A DNA stretch of 64,000 nucleotides. Origin: Roseiarcus sp963779095 (GTDB lineage Bacteria; Pseudomonadota; Alphaproteobacteria; Rhizobiales; Beijerinckiaceae). The stretch spans positions 1 through 64,000 of the forward strand of contig CAVZWU010000002.1 in the NCBI GenBank assembly GCA_963779095.1, written 5' to 3'. Positions within the stretch are counted from its first letter, which is position 1; every line of letters begins with the position of its first letter. This document shows, one piece after another, positions 55,487 through 63,883 of the stretch. The translations under genes and the position numbers were made by a program. The notes beneath the pieces are model-generated. The model searched no databases, had not been told where the DNA came from, and was given only the letters and a program-made list of their open reading frames with translations.

Positions 55487-56122
55487 TCAGGACGTTGCCA
55501 CCAATTGGCTTTCCGTTTCGCCATCAATAGCACCCACCAAGTCTCCAATAAACTCCACGACGCGCGCAGCGTCCTCTCTCCTCGCTGGGTTCCGTTCTGA
55601 AGTTCCTGGTGGTATGTCAACTGCATGTGCAATCAGGTCGCGTCGATCTGCTATAAGTGAAAGCTCATCCCGAATGTCCTGTTCAGTACGGCTGCCGTAG
55701 CGGCCTGTAGATTTCATTCCAGAGAGAATTCGGGCCCATTTTTCTTTTGGGGGGCACGTCCAGATATAGCTGAGGCCCTCTGCCACTTTATCTGGCCTAT
55801 AGAAAGATTTATATTGTATTGAATAAAAGATATGTTGACGGAAAAACAACAATCGCTCCGCTGGGTTAAGCGGTTCCACATCCAAGACATTCCCAAGTGG
55901 AACTTCGATTTGCCGCAAATTTGGCGTCAAGATGCGCGGCGTACGATCAATGAGCCTTAGACCAATCTCCGAGATCAGTTCTGTTATATACAAATCGAAT
56001 GCAGAAACACAAACGATCCAGACGTGGCGAAGAGGAAATTCATGGCTCGTGGTATCATGGTTTTGTAGGCATGTCGCGCCTTCCGCAAGATGTACCCTAC
56101 TGCGTCGTTCTGCCTCAGTCAT
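55487..56122 (-). CDS. HEPN-like (RiboL-PSP-HEPN type) putative ribonuclease
   Basis: This is a 211-aa, mainly helical protein. Near the C-terminus the sequence RRDLIAHAVD contains the R-x4-H motif of HEPN ribonucleases (about residue 170). An N-terminal helix HVWIVCVSAFDLYITELISEIG resembles the first HEPN helix of the RiboL-PSP-HEPN group. HEPN proteins are frequent RNA-cleaving effectors in toxin-antitoxin and antiphage systems. The ATG at 56122 overlaps the TGA of the ParA-like gene by 8 nt, so the two are translationally coupled. Base composition is lower in GC than the neighbours, suggesting transfer. Family assignment is by motif only. Confidence 0.6.
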   Translation of the reverse strand: MTEAERRSRVHLAEGATCLQNHDTTSHEFPLRHVWIVCVSAFDLYITELISEIGLRLIDRTPRILTPNLRQIEVPLGNVLDVEPLNPAERLLFFRQHIFYSIQYKSFYRPDKVAEGLSYIWTCPPKEKWARILSGMKSTGRYGSRTEQDIRDELSLIADRRDLIAHAVDIPPGTSERNPARREDAARVVEFIGDLVGAIDGETESQLVATS

Positions 56123-56901
56123 AATTAACAATGGTTATTATTTTTTCGCATACCGCATTGAAGATCTTATCAAAAGTTTCTACGTTCTGTTGTACGCTAG
56201 TTTTTACATTTCCTCTTAGATCTTGTTCACGCAAGTCATTGTCATTAATACAAAAAACTGGCTTCCCTACTTCGGAGGCGATCTGGCTTACCTGCGCAAA
56301 GTCGGGTATTCTTGCTAAGGCGTAAGGTCTGATCTTGTCCGGATCGCTAGCTGCCTCCGGCAGCACAATCAGAGCGGCGGTGTCGTAGGCATCTCTGCTA
56401 AAGAGACAATTTGCTGCGCCCAATCGCGGAACAAACTCTTCTTCGATTTTGTCGTCGATTTGTGTGAGGCGTTCATGGTAACGGCCAGCAGCTTTGCTCT
56501 TGTGTCGGTTGAATCTCGAATGTAACGCACCAGCAAATTTGGCCCATCCCTCAGGGAGAGGATATGTTGCATCGATAAACGCTGGGCCAAATTTTTCTTT
56601 CCAACTCACCCACTTTGCAATCTCGAGTCCGAGAGTTCTCAACGACATAAGGGAGAATGGATCAGGATTCGTCGGCACAATAAACGCATCGCTGATCATA
56701 AAGAAATTTTGGTTTAGCGCCCCTAATCCGGGATTAATATCAATTATACTGTAGTCAACGTCGTGTTTTTCTTCAATAATAGAAATTATTTTATGTAAAG
56801 CTCCAGGAAGATTCTTTGTAACCGAAAGGGTTCCCCTCGTCTCTTGTGCCAAGCTGATCTGTCCTTCAAGCGCAGACAGATCCGGATGCCCTGGAAGCAC
56901 G

Positions 56902-57994
56902 CGTGCCTATCCGGTTAAGGCAGACACCCACCATATGTAGGGTGGACCCATTCTCCCGAATTAAAGCTGGGCATAGGTTGGCGCCTCGACGTCGCCCGCG
57001 ATGCCGAGCAGCGAGCGGAAGGCGTTGAACGGGTAGAAGCGCCGGTTGAAGCGGAACGTGAATTCGTTGAGGTAAGCTTGTAGATGCTTGGCGCTCACGC
57101 CGTGGTGGATGCCGTTGAGCCAGGTCTTCAAATTGGAGAAGACGAGATGAATCATCGGCATGAACTGTTCGGCAATTTCGGGATCGCCGCTTTCGGCAAT
57201 CGGATGATGGTCGTAGCCCCGCTTACGCAAGCTGACGTAGCCGCTCCAATCGTCGGTGACGATCAGCGAGGCTGGCATGACGGCGTTCTCGACAAAGCCG
57301 CACAAGGAATCGGCGCTGCGGTCGGCGACGATGGCCAATCGCACACGACCGGCATAGCGACCGTCCCTGCGCTTGTCTTGCGCCGTCCCCGGCTTGCGAT
57401 GGCGAACCTCGACAGCGGCGGACACCAATGTTTTGTGGTGGATGCCTCGGCCATCGCCGCGCGTCCTTCCACCGACCCAGGTCTCATCGACCTCGACATG
57501 CTCTTTCGCCCGACCACCGATACGATCCTGGTCCGGCCGCACCATGCCGGCGCGCAGTTTGTGAAGGATGCCAAACGCAGTTTCGTATCGTGTCAGCCCA
57601 AGTTGCCGCTGAAACTGAACCGCCGACATGCCCGGCGTCTGGCTGGCGACGAGATACGCGGCCCAGAACCAGACGCTAAGCGGCGTATGACTGCGCTCCA
57701 TGACCGTGCCGGCCAAGAGGCCGGTTTGGCGTCGACACGCGCGGCATTCCAGAACACCGGGTCGGGTTGCAATGCGGAAGGGTTCACCAATCACGCCGCA
57801 ATGCGAGCAGACAAAACCGTCAGGCCAACGCGCGCGCCCAAGATAGACAGCACACGCCGCGTCATTAGGAAACAGCTTCTGAAATTCGGGGAGCGATTGG
57901 GGAAAAGCCAGATCGTCCCGCTGGTGAATGTCCAAAGCCGCCATAACTGCGGCTACTAGCCCTAGTGGGTGTCTGAGTCAACCGGATAGGCACG
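56902..57994 (-). mobile_element. IS1595-family element, copy 2 (1093 bp)
   Basis: The ends are CGTGCCTATCCGGTT and its inverse, with 8-bp target duplications GAAGCACG at 56894-56901 and 57995-58002. It is nearly identical to the element at 3735-4827. It is inserted in the ParA-like gene. Confidence 0.95.
56961..57944 (-). CDS. IS1595-family transposase (type B), copy 2
   Basis: This 327-aa transposase matches copy 1 except for at least one residue (DRSADSLCG here). The same zinc ribbon, VEVDETWVGGRTRGDGRG core, TDDWSGY and C-terminal motifs are present. Intact. Confidence 0.94.
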   Translation of the reverse strand: MAALDIHQRDDLAFPQSLPEFQKLFPNDAACAVYLGRARWPDGFVCSHCGVIGEPFRIATRPGVLECRACRRQTGLLAGTVMERSHTPLSVWFWAAYLVASQTPGMSAVQFQRQLGLTRYETAFGILHKLRAGMVRPDQDRIGGRAKEHVEVDETWVGGRTRGDGRGIHHKTLVSAAVEVRHRKPGTAQDKRRDGRYAGRVRLAIVADRSADSLCGFVENAVMPASLIVTDDWSGYVSLRKRGYDHHPIAESGDPEIAEQFMPMIHLVFSNLKTWLNGIHHGVSAKHLQAYLNEFTFRFNRRFYPFNAFRSLLGIAGDVEAPTYAQL

Positions 57995-58298
57995 GAAGCA
58001 CGTACAAATTTTCGTTGTTCTCTGCGGTTGGGCAGTCAAACCCCTCAATTGGCTGCGGCCGTCCTTCAAAGACCGGGCGAACGGCGTCATATATATTATT
58101 CAAACGCGTGGGGCTGTCTTCATAATAATAATCTTCGAATTGATCTCCGAGCGCGCGAGCAGTAAGATTTACCTGTAAGTCGCCGTCTACCAAAAGAACA
58201 CGATGCCCTTTTTGCTCTAACTTCCAGCCAATATTATACGCCGAGGTTGTCTTCCCGACTCCTCCTTTATGATTGAAAAGCAATATACGCCGTGCCAT

Positions 58299-58637
58299 TC
58301 GATATTTACTCGCTTTGGCTATTGGATACGCGCCAACAACAACGGACTAAACGCCAATGAACTTGCCAAAATTACAACGGATACAACCAGACCGAAGGAG
58401 CCATGGCAAGAGCAACGAGAGGACCCACTATTCTAACACGTTTGGGTCGACAGTTGACGCTTTCTGTTTAAAACGCTGGCCGGATTAAACCGTCTCGATG
58501 ACGCGGGACAGATCCCGTTCAGACGGCCGTCCGACAACAGCAGCCATTTACGCACACAAGCCGTTTCAGTCGGCATTCGAAATATCTACGACGGGGCCCG
58601 GACGGATTGCCATCCGAGCCAGCGAGCGCGTTTCACT
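58299..58637. other. Promoter-side region of the ParA-like gene, no gene recognised
   Basis: About 340 bp between the ParA-like start codon and the marR stop; the promoter of the ParA/HEPN pair should lie here. No recombinase or tRNA is seen. Confidence 0.35.
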
Positions 58638-59120
58638 CTACAGCCCGGCGATCAGCTTCTTGAGGAGCGCGCTCAGCGTTTCCTGCTCGGCCTCGCTCAG
58701 CGACAGCAAAAGCCGCTCCTCATTCGCGACATGGCGGCCGATCGCCTCGTCGATCAGGCGCTTGCCGGGATCGGTGAGCACGATCAGCTTGCCGCGACGG
58801 TCCCTGGGGTCGGGGCGGCGGACGACAAGCCCGGCGCGCTCGAGCCGGTCCAGCCGGTCGGTCATGCCGCCGGACGAAATCATCGTGGCCTCATAGAGCC
58901 GGGTGGGCGAGAGCTGATAGGGGGCGCCCGAACGGCGCAAGGTCGCCAGAACGTCGAACTCGCCCGATTGCAGCCCGGCCTGGGCGAAGAACGGATGGAT
59001 ATGGTCGCGCATTGCGCGTTCGGCGGCCTCGTTGAGGCGCCCGAACAGAGTCATGGGCAGAGTGCGAAGGTCGGGTCGCTCCCGGCCCCATTGAGCGGCG
59101 GCGACGTCGGCGCGATCCAT
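58638..59120 (-). CDS. MarR-family transcriptional regulator
   Basis: This 160-aa winged helix-turn-helix protein contains AGLQSGEFDVLATLRRSGAPYQLSPTRLYEATMISSGGMTDRLDRLERAGLVVRRPDPRDRRGKLIVLTDPGKRLID, with recognition helix and wing (DPRDRRGKLIVLT) typical of MarR. It is divergent to the VOC gene with a palindromic operator between them. Its last ~97 coding bases are duplicated at 55260-55356 beyond the ParA/HEPN islet. It probably represses itself and the VOC gene, with relief by an aromatic or electrophilic ligand; that is inferred. Confidence 0.88.
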   Translation of the reverse strand: MDRADVAAAQWGRERPDLRTLPMTLFGRLNEAAERAMRDHIHPFFAQAGLQSGEFDVLATLRRSGAPYQLSPTRLYEATMISSGGMTDRLDRLERAGLVVRRPDPRDRRGKLIVLTDPGKRLIDEAIGRHVANEERLLLSLSEAEQETLSALLKKLIAGL

Positions 59121-59143
59121 CCAATTTATCTCGATAGATAGTA

Positions 59144-59157
59144 TCTTGACATCAAGA
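59144..59157. promoter_or_regulatory. Palindromic MarR-type operator overlapping a -35 box
   Basis: TCTTGA-CA-TCAAGA is a perfect palindrome in the 107-bp gap between marR and the VOC gene. It overlaps TTGACA (59146-59151), a -35-like box for the VOC gene, with A/T-rich TATAGATACT downstream. Confidence 0.6.
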
Positions 59158-59227
59158 GACTTTATAGATACTCACTTATTAGCGAGACAGATTGCCACGT
59201 ATAGCGCTCGCGGGAAAGGGGATTTTC

Positions 59228-59650
59228 ATGAGCAAGATGATTTTCGTCAACCTGCCGGTGCGCGACCTCACGGCGTCAACCGCCTTCTATGACGCGCTCG
59301 GCGGCGCATTGAACACGCAGTTCTCAGGCGACAAGTCGTCCTGCATGATGTTTTCAGACGCGATCGGCGTGATGCTGCTGACGCACGAGCATTATCGCCA
59401 GTTCACCCAGCGCCCGATCGGCGACGCGCGGCGCGAGAGCCAGGCGCTGCTCGCCCTCAGCGTGGAGAGCCGCGACGCGGTGAACGCCACGCTCGCGCAG
59501 GCGGCGGGCGCCGGCGGCCGCGCCGACCCGAACCCGCCGCAGGACCATGGCTTCATGTTCAGCCGCAGCGTCGAGGACCCGGACGGGAACGTCTGGGAGA
59601 TCATGTGGATGGACTCCGCGGCGCTCAGGCAAAAGCCGGAGGGGGCCTGA
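59228..59650 (+). CDS. VOC-family (glyoxalase/bleomycin-resistance fold) protein
   Basis: This 140-aa protein has the two beta-alpha-beta-beta-beta modules of the vicinal oxygen chelate fold (MIFVNLPVRDLTASTAFYDALGG; FMFSRSVEDPDGNVWEIMWMD). The conserved Glu of the second metal site is in WEIMWMD. The ATG at 59228 has GGGAAAGGGG upstream. It is controlled by the divergent MarR gene by position. Substrate unknown; detoxification or ring-cleavage roles are typical of the fold. Confidence 0.82.
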   Translation: MSKMIFVNLPVRDLTASTAFYDALGGALNTQFSGDKSSCMMFSDAIGVMLLTHEHYRQFTQRPIGDARRESQALLALSVESRDAVNATLAQAAGAGGRADPNPPQDHGFMFSRSVEDPDGNVWEIMWMDSAALRQKPEGA

Positions 59651-59796
59651 CCGGCGTCGGCAATGAGCGGAAGCGCGAAGGGGCCGGCGCGCTCCGTTCT
59701 CTCCGCGCGGGCAACTCGTCCCCCCTGGATCGCCGCGCCCACGCGGATCAGGCCCGCGGGTCCTCGCGGTGAGGCGCCCCTCGGCGAAAAGGCGCT

Positions 59797-60372
59797 TCAC
59801 GGCTCGACCCGCAAAGGCCTGAGCGCCACGAGATTCCAGCGTCCCTCGCGACCGCTGAATCTGGCGAGCGAGAGCGGCGCGACGTCGATGCGCCAGAAGG
59901 CGTCAGGACCGGCGCCGAGCGCGACCATGATCGCCGCCCGAATGACGGCGGCGTGGGTGACGGCGAGCGTCGCGCCTTCGCGCGCCAGCGATTGCGCGAG
60001 CCAGGCTCGGGTCCGCTCGATCAGAGCCGCGAACAATTCGCCGCCATGCGGCGCGGCCGCCGGATCGCTGAGCCAGGCGGCGAATGCGTCCGGCTCACGT
60101 TCAGCGACATCCTTCGAGGCGAGGCCGCGCCAGCGCCCATAGTCGCAGTCCCTGAGGGCGGGTTCGATTTCCGCGTCGAGACCCAGCGCCCGAGCCGTCT
60201 CGCGCGCCGGGCGCGCGGGAGCGGTCAAGACATGCGCGTAGGGTCTGAGCCGTCCGCGCAAGGCTTCGAGGGCGTGGATTGCGGAGGCTTCCAGCGCTTC
60301 GTCATCGGGAAAACGCGCCGCGCGCGTCGCTTCCGACGCGCCATGCGCCATAAGGTCGAGGCGCGCGGTCAT
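59797..60372 (-). CDS. Histidine phosphatase-like protein of the cbt locus
   Basis: This protein of ~191 aa has the phosphoglycerate-mutase-like fold. N-terminal LMAHGASEA corresponds to the catalytic LxRHGE block, but the Arg before His-Gly is Ala. TAPARPARETARALG and DCDYGRWRG match the family, as does LAVTHAAVIRAAI near the C-terminus. It starts 22 bp after cbtA and is likely co-transcribed with cbtBA under the cobalamin riboswitch. A role in cobalamin metabolism (CobC-like) is suggested by the context; loss of the Arg may weaken catalysis. Confidence 0.75.
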   Translation of the reverse strand: MTARLDLMAHGASEATRAARFPDDEALEASAIHALEALRGRLRPYAHVLTAPARPARETARALGLDAEIEPALRDCDYGRWRGLASKDVAEREPDAFAAWLSDPAAAPHGGELFAALIERTRAWLAQSLAREGATLAVTHAAVIRAAIMVALGAGPDAFWRIDVAPLSLARFSGREGRWNLVALRPLRVEP

Positions 60373-60394
60373 GGGCGCCGCGCGCCTTGCGGAC

Positions 60395-61183
60395 CTAGTA
60401 GGCTGGCTGCAGCCGGCCGACCTTCGCCTCGGCGAAATCGCGTTGCACCCACGCGCCAAAACCGAGCCCGAGCACCGTCCAGATGATCGCCTGCGCGCCG
60501 AGCGACGCCATGCGGAACTGCCACAGCGCGTCGGCCGGGAAGCCCTCGGGGGTCTCGTCGAGCGGGGGCATCGCAAGGGCGAAGACGACCGCCGCGACAA
60601 CAAAGACGGCGGCGCCGATCAGCGTCGCGTTCCAGGCGCCACGCTGCGCGATCAGCCGGTTGCGGACGTTCCAGGCGGCGATCATGGCGCCGAGCGACAG
60701 GAGGATCATCCCGAAGTAGATCGCGGTGCGGAGGCCGATCGTGTCGGGATTGCCGATCGACGGCGGGTTCGCCGGGTACTTGAGGATCGGGACGGCGTAG
60801 ATGGCGATGAAGCCCATGAGCGCCAGCACGGCCGAGGTCACGCGGGGGCTCCAATTCCCGATCCGGCCGTAACAGACCGCGAAACCGAGCGCGAACAGGC
60901 CGCCGAAGGCGATGCTGAAGGTGGTGACGCCGGTGAAGAGCCCGATTCCCGCCTGAAGATGACGGCTGACCAACTCCGGCTCCTCGACGATCGGACCCGG
61001 ATGTTCGCCACGCGCCACGGCCGCGTCATGCTCGGCCTTGGCCTTCGCCTCGTCCATCGCCGATTCGAAGGCGATGGCCCGGTCGACCGCAGGCTCGCCT
61101 ACGATCTTCAATATGCCGAATGCGAGGAGCGCGGCGACGAAGCCGACCACCATTCCCCGCCACAACAAAGATCCTGTCGTCAT
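60395..61183 (-). CDS. cbtA: CbtA, cobalt transporter membrane subunit
   Basis: This ~262-aa protein has five to six membrane spans starting with LLWRGMVVGFVAALLAFGILKIVGEPAVDRAIAFE, the signature opening of CbtA. VSRHLQAGIGLFTGVTTFSIAFGG and YPANPPSIGNPDTIGLRTAIYF are further family blocks. Together with CbtB it forms a proposed cobalt importer. I use ATG 61183; an in-frame TTG lies five codons upstream. It follows cbtB in the riboswitch-controlled operon. Confidence 0.92.
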   Translation of the reverse strand: MTTGSLLWRGMVVGFVAALLAFGILKIVGEPAVDRAIAFESAMDEAKAKAEHDAAVARGEHPGPIVEEPELVSRHLQAGIGLFTGVTTFSIAFGGLFALGFAVCYGRIGNWSPRVTSAVLALMGFIAIYAVPILKYPANPPSIGNPDTIGLRTAIYFGMILLSLGAMIAAWNVRNRLIAQRGAWNATLIGAAVFVVAAVVFALAMPPLDETPEGFPADALWQFRMASLGAQAIIWTVLGLGFGAWVQRDFAEAKVGRLQPAY

Positions 61184-61304
61184 CGTGATGATCCTCAAGG
61201 GAGACCAGCGCGGTCACGAGAGGCTCGGCGCCGGCTTACGGCCAACTTGTTTCCTCAGATGAGCGCTCCCGACGCCGGCCGGAGCAGGCGCGCGCCCATC
61301 GCCG

Positions 61305-61523
61305 TCAGTGGCAGGGGAAGCCGAGAAGATGGCGGCCGTCATGCACGAATTCGTGCACGTACATGCCCTTGATGATCGAGGTCGCGCCTTCCTCCGCGCC
61401 GACGAAATAGACGCCGATGAGGCAAATGAGGCCGGCGAAAATGAGCCAGGGAAGCAATTCGCGAATCTCGATCGCCGCTGGCCTCGCGGCCGGAGCTAAG
61501 GTCGCAGAGGTCGAAGTCGCCAT
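61305..61523 (-). CDS. cbtB: CbtB, cobalt transporter small subunit
   Basis: This 72-aa protein has one membrane helix (ELLPWLIFAGLICLIGVYFVGAEEGA) and a C-terminal His-rich tail HEFVHDGRHLLGFPCH, the metal-binding signature of CbtB. The ATG at 61523 has AAGGAG upstream. It is the first gene behind the cobalamin riboswitch. Confidence 0.93.
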   Translation of the reverse strand: MATSTSATLAPAARPAAIEIRELLPWLIFAGLICLIGVYFVGAEEGATSIIKGMYVHEFVHDGRHLLGFPCH

Positions 61524-61559
61524 GTTGAACTCCTTGGGGATATCGCGTCCCGTTCAAGC

Positions 61560-61685
61560 GATGCTTCGTCGCGGAAAGGGTCTGACTCTCGGCCAAGGGG
61601 GCCGATTACAGTGGCGCGACCGTGCCGGACTTTCACCGGCTTCCACCCGCGACGCGCATGGTCACATTACGAGCCCTGGCGGCGC
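61560..61685 (-). promoter_or_regulatory. Cobalamin riboswitch
   Basis: On the minus strand the conserved core AAGCCGGTGAAAGTCCGGCAC and GCCACTGTAA are present (about 61605-61650). A B12-box-like GAGTCAGACCC follows before the ribosome-binding site of cbtB. It represses cbtBA when cobalamin is sufficient. Confidence 0.9.
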
Positions 61686-61849
61686 TGTCAATTGAGCGCC
61701 CTGGGGTCAAAGGCAGAGCAAAGTCTCTGCCTCGGAGGCGGGTATGCGATCCCTCCCCCGCGACACGGGTTACCTTGTCATGTGGCACACCTTCTCCGAA
61801 GATGCGGAATGCGATATTTGAACTGAGAGGTGATTGGGAGAACTGCGCA

Positions 61850-62488
61850 GTGCGACTTACGTATGCTGCGGCGCTCGCGATACTGGCGATGGGTGGCTCC
61901 GGTTGGTGCCAAGAAGTCGTCACAAACGAGCCTTTAACAAAAAAACAGCTGATCGCAACTTTACCCCTTCTTATTTTGCTAGACGTGGACAAAGTCATCA
62001 CCGCAACCAACGACAAAAACTCGAGTGCTTGGATGGTCAGCGGTCCTGCGGCGGTAAGCTCGGTCCTGGTGAGCGAACAATTACCCAAAGATTTAAAGCA
62101 GGCCGTGAACAGCATCCCGACTGGAAATTGGATGGACATCAACACCTGGCAGCCAGATCAGACGGAGGCAATGGCAGGCGCGGTAGAGCATTGGAAAGCA
62201 AAATACCTCGCCGATGAACGCGAGAGCCATTTTAATACAATTAAGTCGAATATTGTGGTGAATAATACAGAATTTAAGGAAGAATTGCCGACAATAATCC
62301 CGAGGGCAAAAGACCTAAAGAAGGACAAAACTGCTTCGGTATTATTTACTGACGGCAGCCGTGAAGATGTGAATACGGACGCGATTGAGCGTATTTTAAC
62401 AACAAACAGCCTAATCGAAGACAATGCTTCCAAAGCAAAAGAGAACATGGCTTATACTGTAGGGACGGCCTTAAGCCTTAATACAAAG
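61850..62488 (+). pseudogene. Putative secreted protein, truncated by IS1595 copy 3
   Basis: Starting from GTG 61850, a signal peptide (VRLTYAAALAILAMGGSGWCQEVV) leads into ~190 residues without recognised domain (PLTKKQLIATLPLLILLDVDKVI; EHWKAKYLADERESHF; GSREDVNTDAIERILTTN). At 62489 the reading runs into the IS end, so the natural C-terminus is lost or displaced beyond the window. It is lower in GC than neighbours. An upstream ATG at 61802 would destroy the signal peptide and is less likely. Confidence 0.55.
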
Positions 62489-62806
62489 CGTGCCTATCCG
62501 GTTGACTCAGGCACCCACTAGGGCTAGTAGCCGCAGTTATGGCGGCTTTGGACATTCACCAGCGGGACGATCTGGCTTTTCCCCAATCGCTCCCCGAATT
62601 TCAGAAGCTGTTTCCTAATGACGCGGCGTGTGCTGTCTATCTTGGGCGCGCGCGTTGGCCTGACGGTTTTGTCTGCTCGCATTGCGGCGTGATTGGTGAA
62701 CCCTTCCGCATTGCAACCCGACCCGGTGTTCTGGAATGCCGCGCGTGTCGACGCCAAACCGGCCTCTTGGCCGGCACGGTCATGGAGCGCAGTCATACGC
62801 CGCTTA

Positions 62807-63883
62807 GAGCGGAATCCGTTCAGGTTGTGTCGCGGAGGGGGAGTTCAGCGGGCTCATACCCGCAGGTCTCGAAGTAGTTCTCGCATTCGTCCCGCTTGAA
62901 GAGGCCGGCGCAGCCCTCCAAGAGGGCGATGAGACCGGCGACAGTGCGCTCGGCCAATTTTCGCAGCGCGGCCTTCAGCTTGGATATCGCCATCTCGATC
63001 GGGTTGAAGTCCGGGCTGTAGGGCGGCAGGTATCGCACCGTGCAGTTTTTCCTGGCCAGGATTTCCGCCACTCTCGGGCTCTTGTGAGCCTTGAGATTGT
63101 CGAGCACGACGATGTCGCCCTCCTCCAAGGTTGGCAAGAGACAGTGCTCAAGCCAGGCCTCGAACGTCGCGGCGTTCATGGCGTGGTCATAGGCCTTGCG
63201 CGCGACGGCGCCTCTCAGGCGCAGGCCGAAGACGAAGGTGATCGCTTTGTAATGGCCGTGCGGAACGCCGCAGCGCAGACGTCGCCCGCGTCGTCGCCGA
63301 CCGTAGCGGCGCGCCATGTTGGTCATCGCCGCGGTCTCGTCGACGAACACCAGTTTCAGCGGATCGAGGTCGAGTTGACCATCGAACCACCGCCGCCGCC
63401 GTTCAAGGACGTCGGGCCGGTCCTGTTCGCTCGCGTGCGCCGACTTTTTTTGAACGTGATGTGGTGGCGGTCGAAAAACCGCCAGATCATCGACGGCGAC
63501 ACCTTCTCGCCCCGCGTACGCTCCAAACGAGCGCAGATTTCGGCCAGCGTCAGGTCAGGCTCGCGCCGGTGAAGGCGCAAAAGGTAGTCCCCATGCGCCT
63601 CCACGCGCTGCGAACGCGTGTCGCCGCCCATCGGCAGCGCTGCATAGCTGCCGCGCTCGCGCAATGCCGCCACCCACCGGATTGCGCTGGCAAAGCTAAC
63701 CCCGAACCGCCGCGCCGCCGCCCGGCAACTCATGCCTTCCTCCCCAACCGCCGAAACCACCCGCTTGCGCAAATCCACCGACAAAGGCCCCCTCTCGCGC
63801 CGCCTCCGATTCGGCGCCGCTCAAGAATCAGATTTCCTCCGATTCGGGAATCCCGAGCGATTCAACCCGCGCGGAAACCGCTC
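62807..63883 (-). mobile_element. IS630-family element (1077 bp)
   Basis: The inverted ends GAGCGGAATCCG (left) and GAGCGGTTTCCG (right) are flanked by TA at 62805-62806 and 63884-63885, the TA duplication of IS630/Tc1-mariner elements. Insertion is inside the IS1595 copy 3 transposase gene. Confidence 0.9.
62820..63784 (-). CDS. IS630-family transposase in two frames, probable programmed frameshift
   Basis: The first frame (63784-63356) encodes the helix-turn-helix part MSVDLRKRVVSAVGEEGMSCRAAARRFGVSFASAIRWVAAL. The second (to 62820) encodes the DDE domain: LVFVDETAAMTN (Asp), GDIVVLDNLKAHKS (Asp) and LPPYSPDFNPIEMAISKLKAALR (Glu). The run AAAAAAAG near 63448-63455 (minus strand) lies just before the first frame diverges. 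It is a typical slippery site, and shifting there joins the two into one ~320-aa transposase. Programmed frameshifting is known in this family; here it is inferred. Confidence 0.85.

Larger units (their letters stand above)
56115..58298 (-). pseudogene. ParA/Soj-family ATPase, interrupted by IS1595 copy 2
   Basis: The N-terminal part (58298 to ~57995) has the deviant Walker A NHKGGVGKTTSAYNIGW and VLLVDGDLQVNLTARALG. The C-terminal part (56901 to 56115) has the Walker B-like DYSIIDINPGLGALNQNFFMISD and IVPTNPDPFSLMSLRTLG. Removing the 1093-bp IS and one 8-bp duplication restores a single 360-aa frame (NLYVLP-GHPDLSALEGQ). The long C-terminal domain beyond the ParA core (LHSRFNRHKSKAAGRYHERLTQID...) is not found in plasmid ParA. 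No ParB or parS accompanies it; its only partner is the HEPN gene. Recently inactivated by the IS. Confidence 0.85.

Noticed and set aside
56115..58298. ParA-like gene as a plasmid partition locus
   Set aside because: No parB, no parS-like repeats and no rep gene; the downstream partner is a HEPN-like protein instead.
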